In this document: in pieces, positions 11,587 to 23,675 of the stretch | Numbering within the stretch: position 1 is the first letter of the stretch | Layout of the letters: every line of letters starts with the position of its first letter | Source: Nothophaeocryptopus gaeumannii | Taxonomy: Eukaryota; Ascomycota; Dothideomycetes; Mycosphaerellales; Mycosphaerellaceae | NCBI GenBank assembly: GCA_031771865.1 | Contig: JASISA010000025.1 | Location: 2,294,001 to 2,358,000, forward strand | DNA length: 64,000 nt | Reading direction: 5' to 3' | Translations under genes and position numbers: made by a program | Notes under the pieces: generated by a model | Databases searched by the model: none | Seen by the model: the letters and a program-made list of their open reading frames with translations, nothing else | What the model was told of the DNA's origin: nothing

Positions 11587-13240
11587 ATGGAGAATCTTCA
11601 ACCACGCTGGCCATCGCCGGATCAAGCATCAATGACAGGAGAGTCGGGTGACGTCGGTGTAACTGAGTCACAAGCCCCTTTGCGGCAGGCGTCGACGTCT
11701 CTTGACCAGCAATGTGCAGATACACTCAGCCTCTTCGGCTTGAACGACGATTCAACTTCCGCGAACGACATGAGCTTCGACTTTCCGCCCCTTGACGATT
11801 CCGCTCCCGCAGAGATTGGCGCAATGGACGACGCACCGCTTTCCGATCCTCTATCAGCAACAACGACAAGCAGCTCCGCTTCATCGTCAGCTTGCGATCC
11901 GCAAAGCGCTTCGCATCCATTTCCAGGCTCTTGGCCGTCCATGCCTGGCCCATCACCCATATTCGGGTACGAGCAGACCGCCTTTCAGCCAGGGCCGTGG
12001 GTACCCGAACCTCAATTCGAACACCACATTCAATTCGGCTTTCACGGCGGCAATGGTCTCGGCATACACTTGCCACCGACCTCGAACCCACTCGAATCGC
12101 CCGTCAATATGCATTTTCCAAGAGGCTACCTCGATCACCATTCGCCTATCGACCAGGGTGGTGGATTCTGCAGGCCGCCCTTCAACCACTTCGAACGCAC
12201 GGAACACAGCTTACCGCCTCCCGACGAGATCTTTGGCGATGAGGTCGAGGAAGATGGAGGCGATCCTGCTGACCCATGCTACGCTCAACTTCTCTACAAG
12301 TGCTTGAAGGAAGCTCCTAACCACACACTCTCGCTTCGCGAACTCTACGAATGGGTATCGCAACACAGCCAGAAAGCAAAGGACCCTCAGAATCGAGGCT
12401 GGCAAAACAGCGTCAGACACAATTTATCGATGAACGCCGTAAGTCTCTCCTTCCCATCTATCTCTCGCTTATAACTGACTTCACCAGGCCTTCGCGCGTG
12501 TCGCTCCCGGCTCAGGCTCATCAGGCTCCAAGAAAGGGAGCCTCTGGCGCCTAACAGACGAAGCCCTCCGAGATGGCGTCATATCCACGACCCGCTATCG
12601 CAAAGACCCGAAACGCAAGCCCGAGCGCCGCACCATTCCAGCCCTCAACCGCCAAGCTTCCGGCGCGAAAGGAGGTCGCGCGACGAGAGACGCTTCCAGA
12701 ATGCGACAGCAGCAGCAGCGCTTTCATGGACTGCCATCGAGTCGTCATGCGAGGAGGTTTGGACGGCATGGACATGGAGCTCATCAGTACTCTCCGTACG
12801 TTACGAGGTCTGTTCCTCAGTCTCCGATGGAGCCGCATGGTCTACCTATGATGGGTCCAATGAGCCAGCCCGCCAGTCAGCCGTGTAGTCCGTACTTCCA
12901 TATCGCGGACCAAGACCAGGAACCTGATCGCTTCAGTCTCGACAGCCATGGCACTCCTACCCAAATCCCTCTCCCCGGACACGGACATCACGGCATGCCA
13001 ACATCAAATGATCCTTACGCTTTCGAAGACCCGACCAAACCACCCTCGGTTTCTGGATTCGACTTCTTGCCGCTTGACTACTCGCAAGGTGCACTCTTTG
13101 GCAATCATGATCCGGAGCTCGCTGATCACACGAACACACCTACGCCGAGTCTGATGACCGAGGCCAGCTTCATGGACGAAGCAAACGTGCCAGCTCTTAT
13201 GTCCTGTGGGACTAGTCGGGAAACGTCCACGTTTCAGTAG
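11587..13240 (+). CDS. Forkhead-domain transcription factor
   Basis: Sequence-specific nuclear DNA-binding protein. Two phase-0 exons, 11587-12438 and 12488-13240, flank a 49-nt intron (GTAAGT...CACCAG); about 534 aa. The winged-helix domain spans roughly residues 228-325: CYAQLLYKCLKEAPNHTLSL, then LRELYEWVSQHSQK, the recognition helix NRGWQNSVRHNLSMNA interrupted by the intron right after Ala, then FARV...KKGSLWRLTDEA. The flanks are low-complexity: acidic and Ser-rich before the domain, Gln/His/Pro-rich after it. The start at 11587 (MENLQPRW) is chosen because the upstream in-frame extension to 11434 reads like leader sequence. No second domain such as FHA is seen, so it is not an Fkh1/2-type protein. 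The target genes cannot be deduced. Confidence 0.9.
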
Positions 13241-14116
13241 CGCTTTCGCGACACGATGGCATGCTGACACATTGGCATTTGGCATAGAAAAACTGCATCT
13301 CTTGTTTGTTTCACGGATGATAGGAAGACACCTGATTGACGATATGGATTATTACCCAGAAGGACTGATTTGATTGATTGAATTGAACAATCGAGGAGAT
13401 AGGACGACGATCGAGTGATTGCTATGCTGGCGGCGCGATCGAAAATGATGAGCAAGCAAGCAAGCATGACTGTTCCACAACAGCAGAAGAAGCAGCAGCA
13501 GCGAAGATGTTTGATTGATGTTTTAACCATACCACTGATTGTTTTGCATTGGCTTTTGCCTCTTGAAAGAAGGTGATACTAGTATGACTTATGATGATGA
13601 TGCTCGGATGGACCTACGATGGCGAGAGAAAGGTCGTCAGAGATGAAAGGGAAGACAGACGACTGCCTTGGAATTACTTGTACAATAAAAGCTCGATCTC
13701 TCTCTCTCTCGCGAAGAAATAGAAAGGATTGCACACATCTCATTCGCTCATCCAGGTTCCGTTCGTTGATGCTTTGCAAGCTTTGCAAGTCCGTTGAAGG
13801 CCTTCGGCTCGGTGATGTGATGGACCTGTGAAGTCTTATCCAAGCTCGTTAACGTCTTGTGAAGAGTTGCATGTTTGAGCAGATTTGTCACTGTCTGCCA
13901 ACAGTCATCGTCCTAGCACGCAGACCGGCTCAGTAACGACAAGTCACCGTCAGAGGTTGCTGAAGATACACGCAATTAACATTATACAATCTAATCTAGA
14001 ATTTCTTTTTTTTACCCATCCACTCCTCTCACATCAATCAAGCGACCGTCTAACAACGCCTCGCTAAAGAAACCCCCCTCCCCACAACACATCTTCTGCC
14101 ATGTCGTGATTTCTTC
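13241..14116. other. Convergent intergenic region (3' ends of forkhead and ABC genes)
   Basis: The forkhead gene (+) and ABC transporter (-) converge here. It contains simple-sequence patches (GCAAGCAAGCAAGC near 13453, an AGCAGCAGC patch near 13490, a CT run near 13697-13712) and an AATAAA at about 13684 that could serve polyadenylation of the plus-strand gene. No coding signal is seen. Confidence 0.6.
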
Positions 14117-17100
14117 TTACTCTCCTCTCTTCTTCGCCATAAACCTCGTAATAGGCTTTTTAACAAATTCCACCATCTTCCCCAGCCCACCAAACAACCA
14201 TCCCATTCCAAATGACCATCCCTTCACCCTCACACTGTAGATGAAGAAGTACACCAACAGCCAGTTCGTAAACACGAACACCAAGAAAATCCCAAAATCC
14301 CTCCACTTCTGACTCGCCTCGATGTTCAGCGTCGCCATGTATTGATTCCCCGTCGAATAAGGACACATCATACAGTCCGTAGTAGCGTCCGGGTTGAGTA
14401 GGTATCCACCAGTTTGAATGGCGTAACCTCCAGCATACTGCTGACAAGTCTGTCCCGGCGGCGCATCGAAATGCGCCGTCTCCGTCTCCGCACACTGAAT
14501 CGGCACACCATCCAATGTAGCAGCCAGCACGCCGCCAATCCACCACGTGGATGGGTTGACCCAGTACATCCAGTATCTCCAGAAAACAGGTATCATACTG
14601 TACGGTCGTACGACTCCGTTGAAGAGGGAGAACATGACGAAGAAGAAAGGGAGGACGTTGGATATGACGGTGAAGGAGGGTGCGAAAGCGCAGATCCATT
14701 GACCCCAGGATGCTTGGAAGAGGAAGAAGAGCATCGTCATGAGGAAGACGTACCCCGAGACAGAAGATTCTGTGGGTAGGCCGGTGGGCCAGTACCAGAG
14801 GACCCAGTAGACGACTGCGCCGATGATGGCGGGTGGGATCTCAGCGACGACTTGTGCGGTGCAGAAAGCGAACCAGCCGTAGATACGCGAAGGGTACTCG
14901 CGAGCTTGCCAGAGAGCCATGTTGGTGAAGAATTTGGGGACGACGGCGTTGACGATGGTGGGTGGGATGGTAAGGATGATGAAGAGGGTGAACATGCGGT
15001 TTTGCATGTCTTGGATGGTATTGCCGAGTTGCCAGAAGGTGAAGCCGTTGAAGATGCCGATGATGACGGAAACGAAGAGTTTGCCGTAGACGTAGGAGGA
15101 GTCGCGCCAATATTGTCGAAAGGTTCGCTTGAGTAGTTCGGTGGTTTGTACCATGGTGCTGGCTGCGAATTCCTTTTGTTGCTCTTTGCGGACATCTTCT
15201 GGGATTGTCTTGCTGCGGGTGAGCTTCAGGCCTTCGATCTCTTTGATGACTTCTTGTGCTTGGTGAGAGTTGCGCCATTCTTCGTTCCAGTTGATGCGGC
15301 GGCCACTCTTGTCTTTGTGTGGGCGAGCTGCCGTTTCCAAGATAAATTCGGCGACATTCTTGTCTGGTGGACACTCAACGCCACGCTCGCTGAAGTATTG
15401 GATGACATCCTTTCCGCTCTCTCCAACCGGGCCGAAGTAGAAGGTGTTACCACCAGGATTGAGGGCCAAGATCATGTCGAATTGCTGGATGAGGACTGAT
15501 GACGGCTGGTGAATGGTGCAGACGATAGCCTGGCCGGCGTGAGCGAGCTTCTTCAAGAATCGAACGATCGAGTAGGCGCTTTGAGAGTCCAGTCCAGAGG
15601 TTGGCTCGTCCAAGAACAAGAGCAGCGAAGGCTTGGCAGCCAGCTCAACACCAATCGTCAACCGCTTGCGCTGTTCCACGCCAAGAGACATGATGACAGC
15701 GTCTTGAAGGTCGTTCAACTCGAGCAGATCGACAATGGTGTCAACGTACGCAAGCTTCTCAGCCCGTGGAGTACTCGCATCTTGCCTGAGGATGGCAGAG
15801 AACTCCAGCGCCTCGCGGATAGTGGCAGTGCCATCGTGAAGATCACCTTGCAAGCAGAAACCGGTGTTTCGCTGGAACTCAGGGCCGAGAGCTCTACCAT
15901 CGACAAACATCTCGCCAGACACAACACCCATAGACTGTCTTTGCGCCAAGGTATTCAGCAAGGTCGTCTTACCGGCACCAGAAGCACCCATAAGCGCAAC
16001 CATGACACCAGGCTTGGCGTATCCGTTGACTTTGTTGAGCAGCTTTCGCTCGCCACCAAGGTAGGGAACTGTGTATTCGACGTCGCGCCAGGTAAAGATG
16101 CTCTCACTCTTAGTGATTTGCTGCAGAGCTTCATCCTCCTTGTCATCCTCTCCAGAGTCCATGCCAGTCTCCTTCTTGGTCGAGCTGGAGCTGTCGCCAT
16201 TGCTAGCGACAGCGCCGACAGCTTTCTCCTCATCATTTGGTGCGGTTTCCTGAGCGACTTGCTTCTTCGCACGCTTCGACTTCTTGAATACCAGAGCGCC
16301 ACCACCGCCTCCAGAGAAGTCAAAGAGTTCAGTGAACAGAATCGTCAGCAAGAGGTAGGCTACCGTGAAGGCAATCACGACACCAAAGTTGCGCCAGAGA
16401 TGCGATCTCGAGTAGTTGTACTGTGTCTCCAGATACCAGGCTCCGGGTACGGAATGCGCGTTGACCTCTGCGCCAGCGATAGCACAACCTTGATAAGCTG
16501 GATCGATGCCTGGCCCTTGAGGTACGAGCTGCGAAGGCGCACATTCCATTGTTCGGTTCCAGAACTCGTTTGCCAGTACGCTCTCGAAAGAGTAGCCGAT
16601 AGGGTTGACCCAGTAAAGCCAGCCAAACCAGATGTATTTCTCGAGAAGCTGCGTCTTCGGAATCACGTAGCCAGTGTAGATGACGAGCAAGTTCAGCGCG
16701 ATACCAGAGAAGCGGACAGCTGTGTCGATCTCGGGACTGACAGAAGCAAAGAGTCGATACAGGGCCGTCAGCATGATGGTTGTGATGTAGACGAACAGCA
16801 TGTAAATCCAGAAGCGGCCAGCCGTCACTGTCAAGCTGCACATGAAGTACATGATGACACCGAAGAGAGCGACTTGAACGAGGATGACCGCAAGATCGGC
16901 GACAACGCGGGCCACGGATACTGCACTGGGTCGATAGAAGGCGTAGTCCTTGTGTCGAGCGACAACTGCTCTGCCAGAGACGGCTTTCATAAGCTCAGTG
17001 AGTTGTAGCCAACCGAGGAACAGGATCGAGAAGAACAGAGCACCTCCGCGAGTGAAAGCACCTTCGGTATTGGAAGGGTTGCCGTAGAAGAGGGAGCCAA

Positions 17101-19052
17101 CGATCAGACCGTTGGAGATGATGATGAAGATCTTGGTCCAAAGGGTTGTGGTATCGCCAAAGAGTAGCCAGAATTCACGCTTCGTGCAAGCAAGCACTTG
17201 GCGGAAGAAGCTGACAGTGTAGGGACTCTTCTCCGACACACGCTTCGATTTGCCCTCCTGAACGGCGTTTTCGAAACGCTGCGCATCATCGTAGTCGCTT
17301 TCCTTGAGATATTTCTCGTAGTCGGCGATGTCTTCGAGCACGTTCTTGTAGGCCTGAGACTCGCGGAATGCCTTCTCAAGCTCCACTGCGGTCTTCGGCG
17401 CCCGATCCTCGTACCCCTTCCGGAAGCGCCGCTCAACGGGATCGGTAATGGCGGTCACGAAATCTGCGGTTGTTTGGCGATCAGGGCACTCGAATCCGAG
17501 ATCGGTGAAGTATTGCTTGGCCTCGTTCGCCGGGCCTAGATAGATTTGACGTCCTTCATCAATCACGAGCACCTTATCCATCAGCTCGTAGATGCCTTCT
17601 CCAGCTTGATACAGAGTGACGAGCGTCGTCCGGTTTGAAACATCAGTCATGATCCGGAGAGACCGGGCGTAGTCCAGGGCGGTGGATGCATCGAGACCTC
17701 TGGTGGAGTTGTCCCATGCTATGACGGTACTCTTGGAGGCCAATGTTTCGGCAATCGATACACGCTTGCGCTCTCCTCCAGAGACACCGCGAGTATACTC
17801 ATCACCAACTAGTGTGTACTTGGTGTGAGAGATTCCAAACATTCTAAGCAGCGCATTGGCAATGACAGGGATCTCGTCGCGAGCCTTCTTCTTCGTCTTG
17901 TTCATGAGGGCAAACATAAAGGTCTGCCAAACGTTCAAAGATGCGAAATGAATGTCGTCTTCTTGGTTGTAGACGACCTCGCCACGATACATCTTCTTCT
18001 GCTTGTCCGCAGCGATGCCGCCGTACGACACCTCGCCGGAAACCTCAGCATACGATTCGCGGTTGTTGGCGACAGTCTTGAGGAAGGTACTGCAGCCAGA
18101 CCCGGGCCGGCCGAGAACAAGCAGCATCTCTCCGTCTCGAACACATCCCGTGAATTGGTTGAGCAGTGTCCTCGTCTCTCCAGTTCGGTGCGCCAGTGCG
18201 GGAACGAATCCACAGATGATATGAAAAAGGTCAGGGCCGAAGGTGCCAAGTATGGCGTCTGGCAGGGTCCTAACGAAGCTGTGCGTGCTTCCAATCCCTT
18301 TCACTGTCAGATCCTTAAATATGACACCAACCTTCTTCTGCGCCTTTCCATCCGCGCGCTTCTCGAAGTGTCCTTCCCTCATAAACTGTTCTTTTCGAAT
18401 GGTCAGTGTACGTTTCAGACGCCTGATGGCTTCCAGCCTTTGTTTTCTTACCGAGCTCGAAATCTTCCTCGTCTTCCTCCTCTTCTTGCGCTTGACCTGC
18501 TTCGAGATCCTCGGGGAGTTCTGATTCGGCATTGGTGTGTTGTCGACTAGTCTCCGAATGATCTGGTACTGTCGATGCTTGCGATCCCCTGCGCGTCCTC
18601 GTCTTTCGGCTTTTGGCACTGCTTCCGGTTACTGGCAAACGTTAATTTGCTTGAAAAATTGACTGTTCGAAGCTGAGGAAACGAACCGGTTCGTTTGAGG
18701 GATTGACTCTCTTTCGATCTGGATCGTTCCAGGTTCGTCAAATCAGCCCTTAGCTGATCATATTCGTTCATGGCTTTCGCCGGATCAAAACCTCCAACAT
18801 CCTTCTCTCCCCAGGTGCCTGCTTGACCGCGATCTCCGGTTGGGCTGTCGCTGCTTTCAACCTCCTCTGTCGGGTGAAGCGGGGCATGATTCCTCTCGGA
18901 ACCTGGTGCTATATCGGAGTCAATACGTTGAGATACATGTGAACAGACGAAGTCGGCTGCATGCACTCACCTGGGTCTCCATGATGCCAGTTCTGGGATC
19001 CGGTGTCCGCACGGCGAAGCGTGTTACGCTCATCGACTGTGGACCCCCACAT
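14117..19052 (-). CDS. Full-size PDR/CDR-type ABC transporter (ABCG)
   Basis: ATP-driven plasma-membrane exporter of the pleiotropic drug resistance class, layout NBD1-TMD1-NBD2-TMD2. Four exons join in frame: 18971-19052, 18687-18908, 18452-18631 and 14117-18390 (about 1585 aa). The first three exons are recovered only by splicing. They restore the family N-terminus (GGFDPAKAMNEYDQLRADL, then EEDEEDFEL) before QFMREGHFEKR. Intron 3 uses an AAG acceptor, the only one that keeps frame. NBD1 has the PDR-typical degenerate Walker A GRPGSGCST (about residue 255), signature VSGGERKRVS and Walker B with Asn (WDNSTRGLDAS). NBD2 has a normal Walker A GASGAGKTT, degenerate signature LGVEQRKRLTI and Walker B LFLDEPTSGLDS. 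Hydrophobic blocks of six helices follow each NBD. The substrate is unknown: drug, toxin or secondary-metabolite efflux are all possible. Confidence 0.93.
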
Positions 19053-21889
19053 TGCGGTGAAGCTCCCTTGCCCTGTACAAAGTTTGCGTGTGCTCCTTGG
19101 ATCGATTGGGTTGGAAGTAAGAGATCAATGCGGTGTGCTGGCCTTTTCGCCGCCGGCGCGCGAAAGCTCGACTGGGCGATGCGATGGTCTTCCTCCTCGA
19201 GCTCTTGCCTTGGATGCGCGCGCGCAATGGGAAGAAGAGCGAGTGGCGGAAGGCAAAGGAAAAGAAGCGCGGCAAACGCCAGTGACGAAAACACGAAAGC
19301 TACCTTGTGAGGTTAGAGTTGCACTATGAGCCGCCCGCCCGCATTGTTTGATGGGGGACGGGAGATGGGAGATGCAGCCACAAGTCGGAGTTAAGGGAGA
19401 GGTTTGAATTAGTAAGTAAAGGCAGGCCGAGAGCCGTCTTGCGGGACTGTTGAGAATGGACGGTCCAATATAAATCTCAGGACGAACGTCATTTTCGCCC
19501 GGGGCATTGGAAAGCGGTTCAGAGTACACTGTACGAAGTTAAAGGCTACTGCACCCACCCTCACACTAGCCTTACTGCTGCCAGAGGCGAAACGCTACTG
19601 CGTCTCTTGCGCCGTCCCGCGGCCGATCATGACGAGATGTCCAATGTGTCCACCGGCATCTGCGCGCCGCCTTTCTCGTATTGGACGTCCATCCCTGCCA
19701 TCTCGTCTTCTGAAGCACCACTGAAGCAAAAAAGATGGACTTTCGACGAGTTCCAGCAGTATACTGTCGAAGAAGAGCAAGCATTTATACTGATTGCAAA
19801 GGTGAGGTGAGGTTTCCACAGCCTCTCGCGAAACTTGCCTTCGTGCTGATCTTCCCGCCAAGCTTTCAATGCACGGACTTGGAATATGATCTCTCTTCTT
19901 CTTCAAATACGTACGCAATACGTGTCGATGAATTGTGAAGCATCATGTAGTTCTAGGTCAAAGTAGGGTTAGTAGGGTTACAGTATGCATGAAAGGCGGA
20001 TATCCATTCTAACACCGAACCACGCCTCTCTGCTTCGACAGGTCTTGCCTCATAGCCCAAGACTCCACACATGCCCTGCAATCGGCACTTACTAATGCAG
20101 CCTTACCACGAGTCGGATAAGGAGTTCGGATACTGTACTGAGATGAAACGACCGCAGGCGTTTTGAGTGAGGTTCACAATACCAATAGCCCGTCTTCCTG
20201 ATGGATCTATGAATCTCACATCTCCACACTTCGGATAATCATGCACCCGCTGACTTCATTCTGTCAAAGAAATCTTGCGCAATGCCGTTCGGGAAGTCCG
20301 AGCAAAGGATCAAACTCGTACGGCAGAGAACGCATGGTCGACATCGGGATGAATGATGACGCCGAGAGGATGGACGCCTTGGCCAATAATCTCACCGACC
20401 TCACATGGCTGTCACATGCACGAGGAGACCTATCTACTGCTGCTCACGGTCTTATGAATGGAAGCTGTGGCAGCTCCGTCCTGTTCTGCATGCGTGTTGA
20501 ATCCTTGAAGGTGGGGTCGAGGGCGTATTCACACCAAGATCCTCGTATGGGACTCTCTCCATCTAGAATTACCCTTTCTCCAAATTCTGGGGTCAACATG
20601 TTTACCACCCTACGCAAGATACCTTCTCAAAGGCCCCCAGCATGCTTTGAGGCCGTATCCATGATCTTCGGACTTCAAAATTACAGGGATCTTCTGTTGA
20701 AATTGCCGGCTCGTGTAACCTCACCGAGATCCGAAGACATTAATAAGCTCATTGGCCCACACAATGCATTCTTCAGCTTCACAGCTGACAAAAGCACCAA
20801 TACCCCCAACAATAATGCCAGATGTTGCATGGGTCCAAGGACGAAGCAGTCTCGTCCGGTTGGCTTGACTGTCATAGCATTGGAGTGGCCCAGGGAGCAA
20901 CCCTGCTAGATCGCGACTCCGACTTCGCCTGCAGAAGCTCTCGAATAAGAAGAATTGGTGCTAAACCTGTCGAACTTTTTTGGATTAACTGAGTACTGTG
21001 ATCTTGCGACCGGTTCTGCCGCCCCCATCGATTCAGAATCCGCGCGATTCAGCGCCTGCTACCATACAGAATCTCAGCTGCCATACAGAGTTCCCAGCCT
21101 CTCGCCAAATTCTGCAATCTCAGGTGCTATTGAGGGCGATGGCAGTAGCTTAGATATTGGGAAAGCTATAGAGTGACGAGGGGCCGGGTCTAGGTGCCAC
21201 TCTCTAATGCCACGCAACTCGATGCAGGTGTCGTCACGCTCGATGTGTTTTTGGGAGAATGCACACAAAGGAGAGGCAACGCGTTTTGGCATCTTCCTTT
21301 GGTCTAATTGAGCTTCAGACTCCGATCAGGTCATCCGTAGAGCAGCTGGATCTTCTGAAAGAACTTCTGAAGCAGCCAGCAACTTTCCCTTGAGCAGTTG
21401 CAGCGGTGACACGTGTGAGGCTCTTGTCAAGGAAAGAGCGAGCGAACCCTGCCTCAGGCTGAGGATCAATCGCAGACGATTCGATGTAGTCACTGGAATC
21501 TTACATCACTGTCGAGATGATGATGTTTTCATGGAGTCGCCTGGTCGATAAAGTACTACTGCTGCGTGTGGTGAGCTGCGGTGCTGATCAGACAAAGTCC
21601 GATGGGAGCGCGCCGAACTCTCTTTCTCATCAAAACTAATGAACATGCAAGTGCCTTTCCATCAGCGTGAAGCTTTGCAATGGGAGACCGGCGATGTGGA
21701 CATTCACCAAATCAATTGCATCTACTTGTCTCCTTTCTATTTGCTTTTCTGATCCAGCCCAGCCCAATGCGATCCAGCATATTGTACAAGTCCATCCTAG
21801 CTCTATCCCAAATGCAGTCCGTAGATCGTCACGATCGTTACTCATATCCCTCCTCAATAGCTCCCACGACCTCCTTGCCTTCACGTTCC
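19053..21889. other. Gene-poor 2.8 kb stretch, possible decayed coding traces
   Basis: This lies upstream of the ABC transporter. No intact gene can be supported. An open frame of 222 codons on the plus strand (20241-20909) has no domain or signal peptide. On the minus strand, about 20700-21290 contains several short coding-like stretches in different frames interrupted by stops, including a hydrophobic piece near 20750-20860. This could be a decayed gene, but I cannot identify it. Confidence 0.4.
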
Positions 21890-23675
21890 CTACATCTGCC
21901 CAGCCTTTCTCTTCTTCCCACCACCACCAATCCTCGAGCTCCCAATCCACTCCTCCTCACCCGAGCCCAGATAAGTTCGCTGAGAGAGCTCCGAATCCCG
22001 ATTACTCAAATTCAACAGCCAATGTGCAGCCCTCGCATCCTCGGCAGAGAACTTCGCGGTGGTGGTGTGGGTGTTGGTATGGTTCGCCACAGCACGTTGA
22101 TCTGTCTTGGTACGCTTCGCTGCTCGCGTGTTCTGCTGCTGAGGCTGCTGCTGAGGATGAGGATAAGATGAGAACGGCAACTCGATCTCATCCGGCTGAA
22201 TATGCAAGTTGAGATTCGGTGTACGGCTTGGACCCGCGAAGTTTGCGGGGGGATTGAACGTAGACGATTGTGGAGGAGGAGCGAAACTCAGACGTCGACT
22301 CTCTAGTCCTGCAGTGACGGGTCTGTGCACGGGAGGCGGGAAGTTTTGCGCCGGTTTGCCGGGCGAAGCGTTACGCCAGGAGACGGTAGGGCTGTAGCGC
22401 GGCTCTGTGAGGAGGGAATTGCAGAGGTTGTCGACTGGTGAGTTTCGAGCGGGTGGAGTAGGATCGGAGACATGCAGGTGATTGATGCTCGTCCAAGCAG
22501 GGCTATCGAGGTCGGTGGCCTTAGACTTGGGTGAGAGGATGGGCGAGTCCCCAGCAGCCGGTGAGGAGGCGTAGGTGTAGTTATGTCTGCTGTCAGAACG
22601 CTCGGATCCAGATCCTCCAAATAGTGAATCTAGACGAAAGTGCGTGTTGGTGTTCTCTTTGCGAGGGCGGAGTTGAGGGACATGCTGCTGCATGTGACTG
22701 CTCCCGGGCTGACTTCTAGGAATGTCACGCTCAGCAGCTACCTGGCCATGACCCATCGGCGTAGCGCTTCGGCTTTGGGAGGAAGAAGGCTTCCAGTTCT
22801 CAGCTTCCAGAGCAGCATTTTGGACGACCACAGGATCGATTTTGAATCTGGCAAAGCCTGGGTCGTTTGGCTCCAGACACTCTTTGATGAACGATGGACC
22901 GAAGATGGGTGTCAGTGCCCAGCGGATGTGGTAGCAGAAGGTGAGGCAAATGGCACGTGCACATGCGTATGGCATCCAGTAACCTTGAGCTGCGAGGGCG
23001 CCTCCAGTGATGGAATGCGAGAGGTCTTTGAGGCCGGCGTTGGTGGTGAGGGCTTTGGCAGGTGTTGTCTGAAGAGTGGTGTCAGCATGGTTCGAAGGGC
23101 ACCATCCTTCTCTGGAGAGGTCATACCTTGGAGTACTTGCAAGCCTTGAAGAAAGGCGTGATCCTCACAAGACCAATCTGGTAGTCCCACATAACAACAT
23201 GAGTACGCGGGTCTGGATCGCCAGGGACAGCAAAAGTATACTGAAAGACATCAAACGCATCTCTTCCCGTCTTATTCAAGAATTCCTTCTTCTCGCTGGA
23301 GTATGGTATGTGTCTGGTGTAGTCGGAGATAAGACCTTGATCGCCTTGGCCAGTGGGAAATATCTGAAATATCTGCTGCTGCTCTGCAAGCTCGTAGCGC
23401 TGTTGAGGACTCAAGCATACGGCAGTCTCATTGCACTCGTAAGGCGGAAAGTTAACGCCGCCCTTGATCGAGCCACGAATGAAGATAGCGTTGTCTTTGA
23501 TGAGCTTCGGACGCTTCGAATTGGATGGCGTCAGGGGTGTATCCGGTCGAGGCGGTGTTCCAGCGGGCGAGAAGGCGTGCGAGGCAGTCGACGGGGTCGG
23601 CGGTGGTGTGGCCTGCGATTGCACGCCATACCTGTTGTCGCTCGACGGGTTGAGGAGTGAGTGTATCTTCAGCAT
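21890..23675 (-). CDS. APSES-type (KilA-N) transcription factor, Xbp1/RgdA-like
   Basis: Fungal DNA-binding regulator. Two phase-0 exons, 23127-23675 and 21890-23068, flank a 58-nt intron (GTATGA...CTTCAG with TGCTGAC branch); about 575 aa. Joining them completes the APSES/KilA-N core: VVMWDYQIGLVRITPFFKAC at about residues 160-178, then KYSK|TTPAKALTTNAGLKDL, SITGGALAAQGYWMPY, and IRWALTPIFGPSFIKECLEP to about 260. This spelling resembles the Xbp1/RgdA branch rather than StuA, Mbp1/Swi4 or Bqt4; that sub-assignment comes from memory of the family. The start is set at 23675 (MLKIHSLLNPSSDN), a common opening for ascomycete regulators; two Mets further upstream are open in frame. The C-terminal half is Ser/Pro-rich and disordered with a Gln tract and a basic patch near the end. 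Confidence 0.87.

Noticed and set aside
15509..17008. 499-codon plus-strand frame
   Set aside because: Lies wholly antisense to the ABC transporter, has no domain, and its length is explained by the GC-rich complementary strand of conserved coding sequence.
18547..18966. Stand-alone 139-codon minus-strand protein upstream of the ABC transporter
   Set aside because: Its conserved part (FDPAKAMNEYDQL) is exon 2 of the transporter; its own start is not an ATG and its 3' end is intron read-through.
20241..20909. 222-codon plus-strand frame
   Set aside because: Starts with ATG but shows no domain, signal peptide, homologous words or codon regularity; the opposite strand looks more coding-like though broken.
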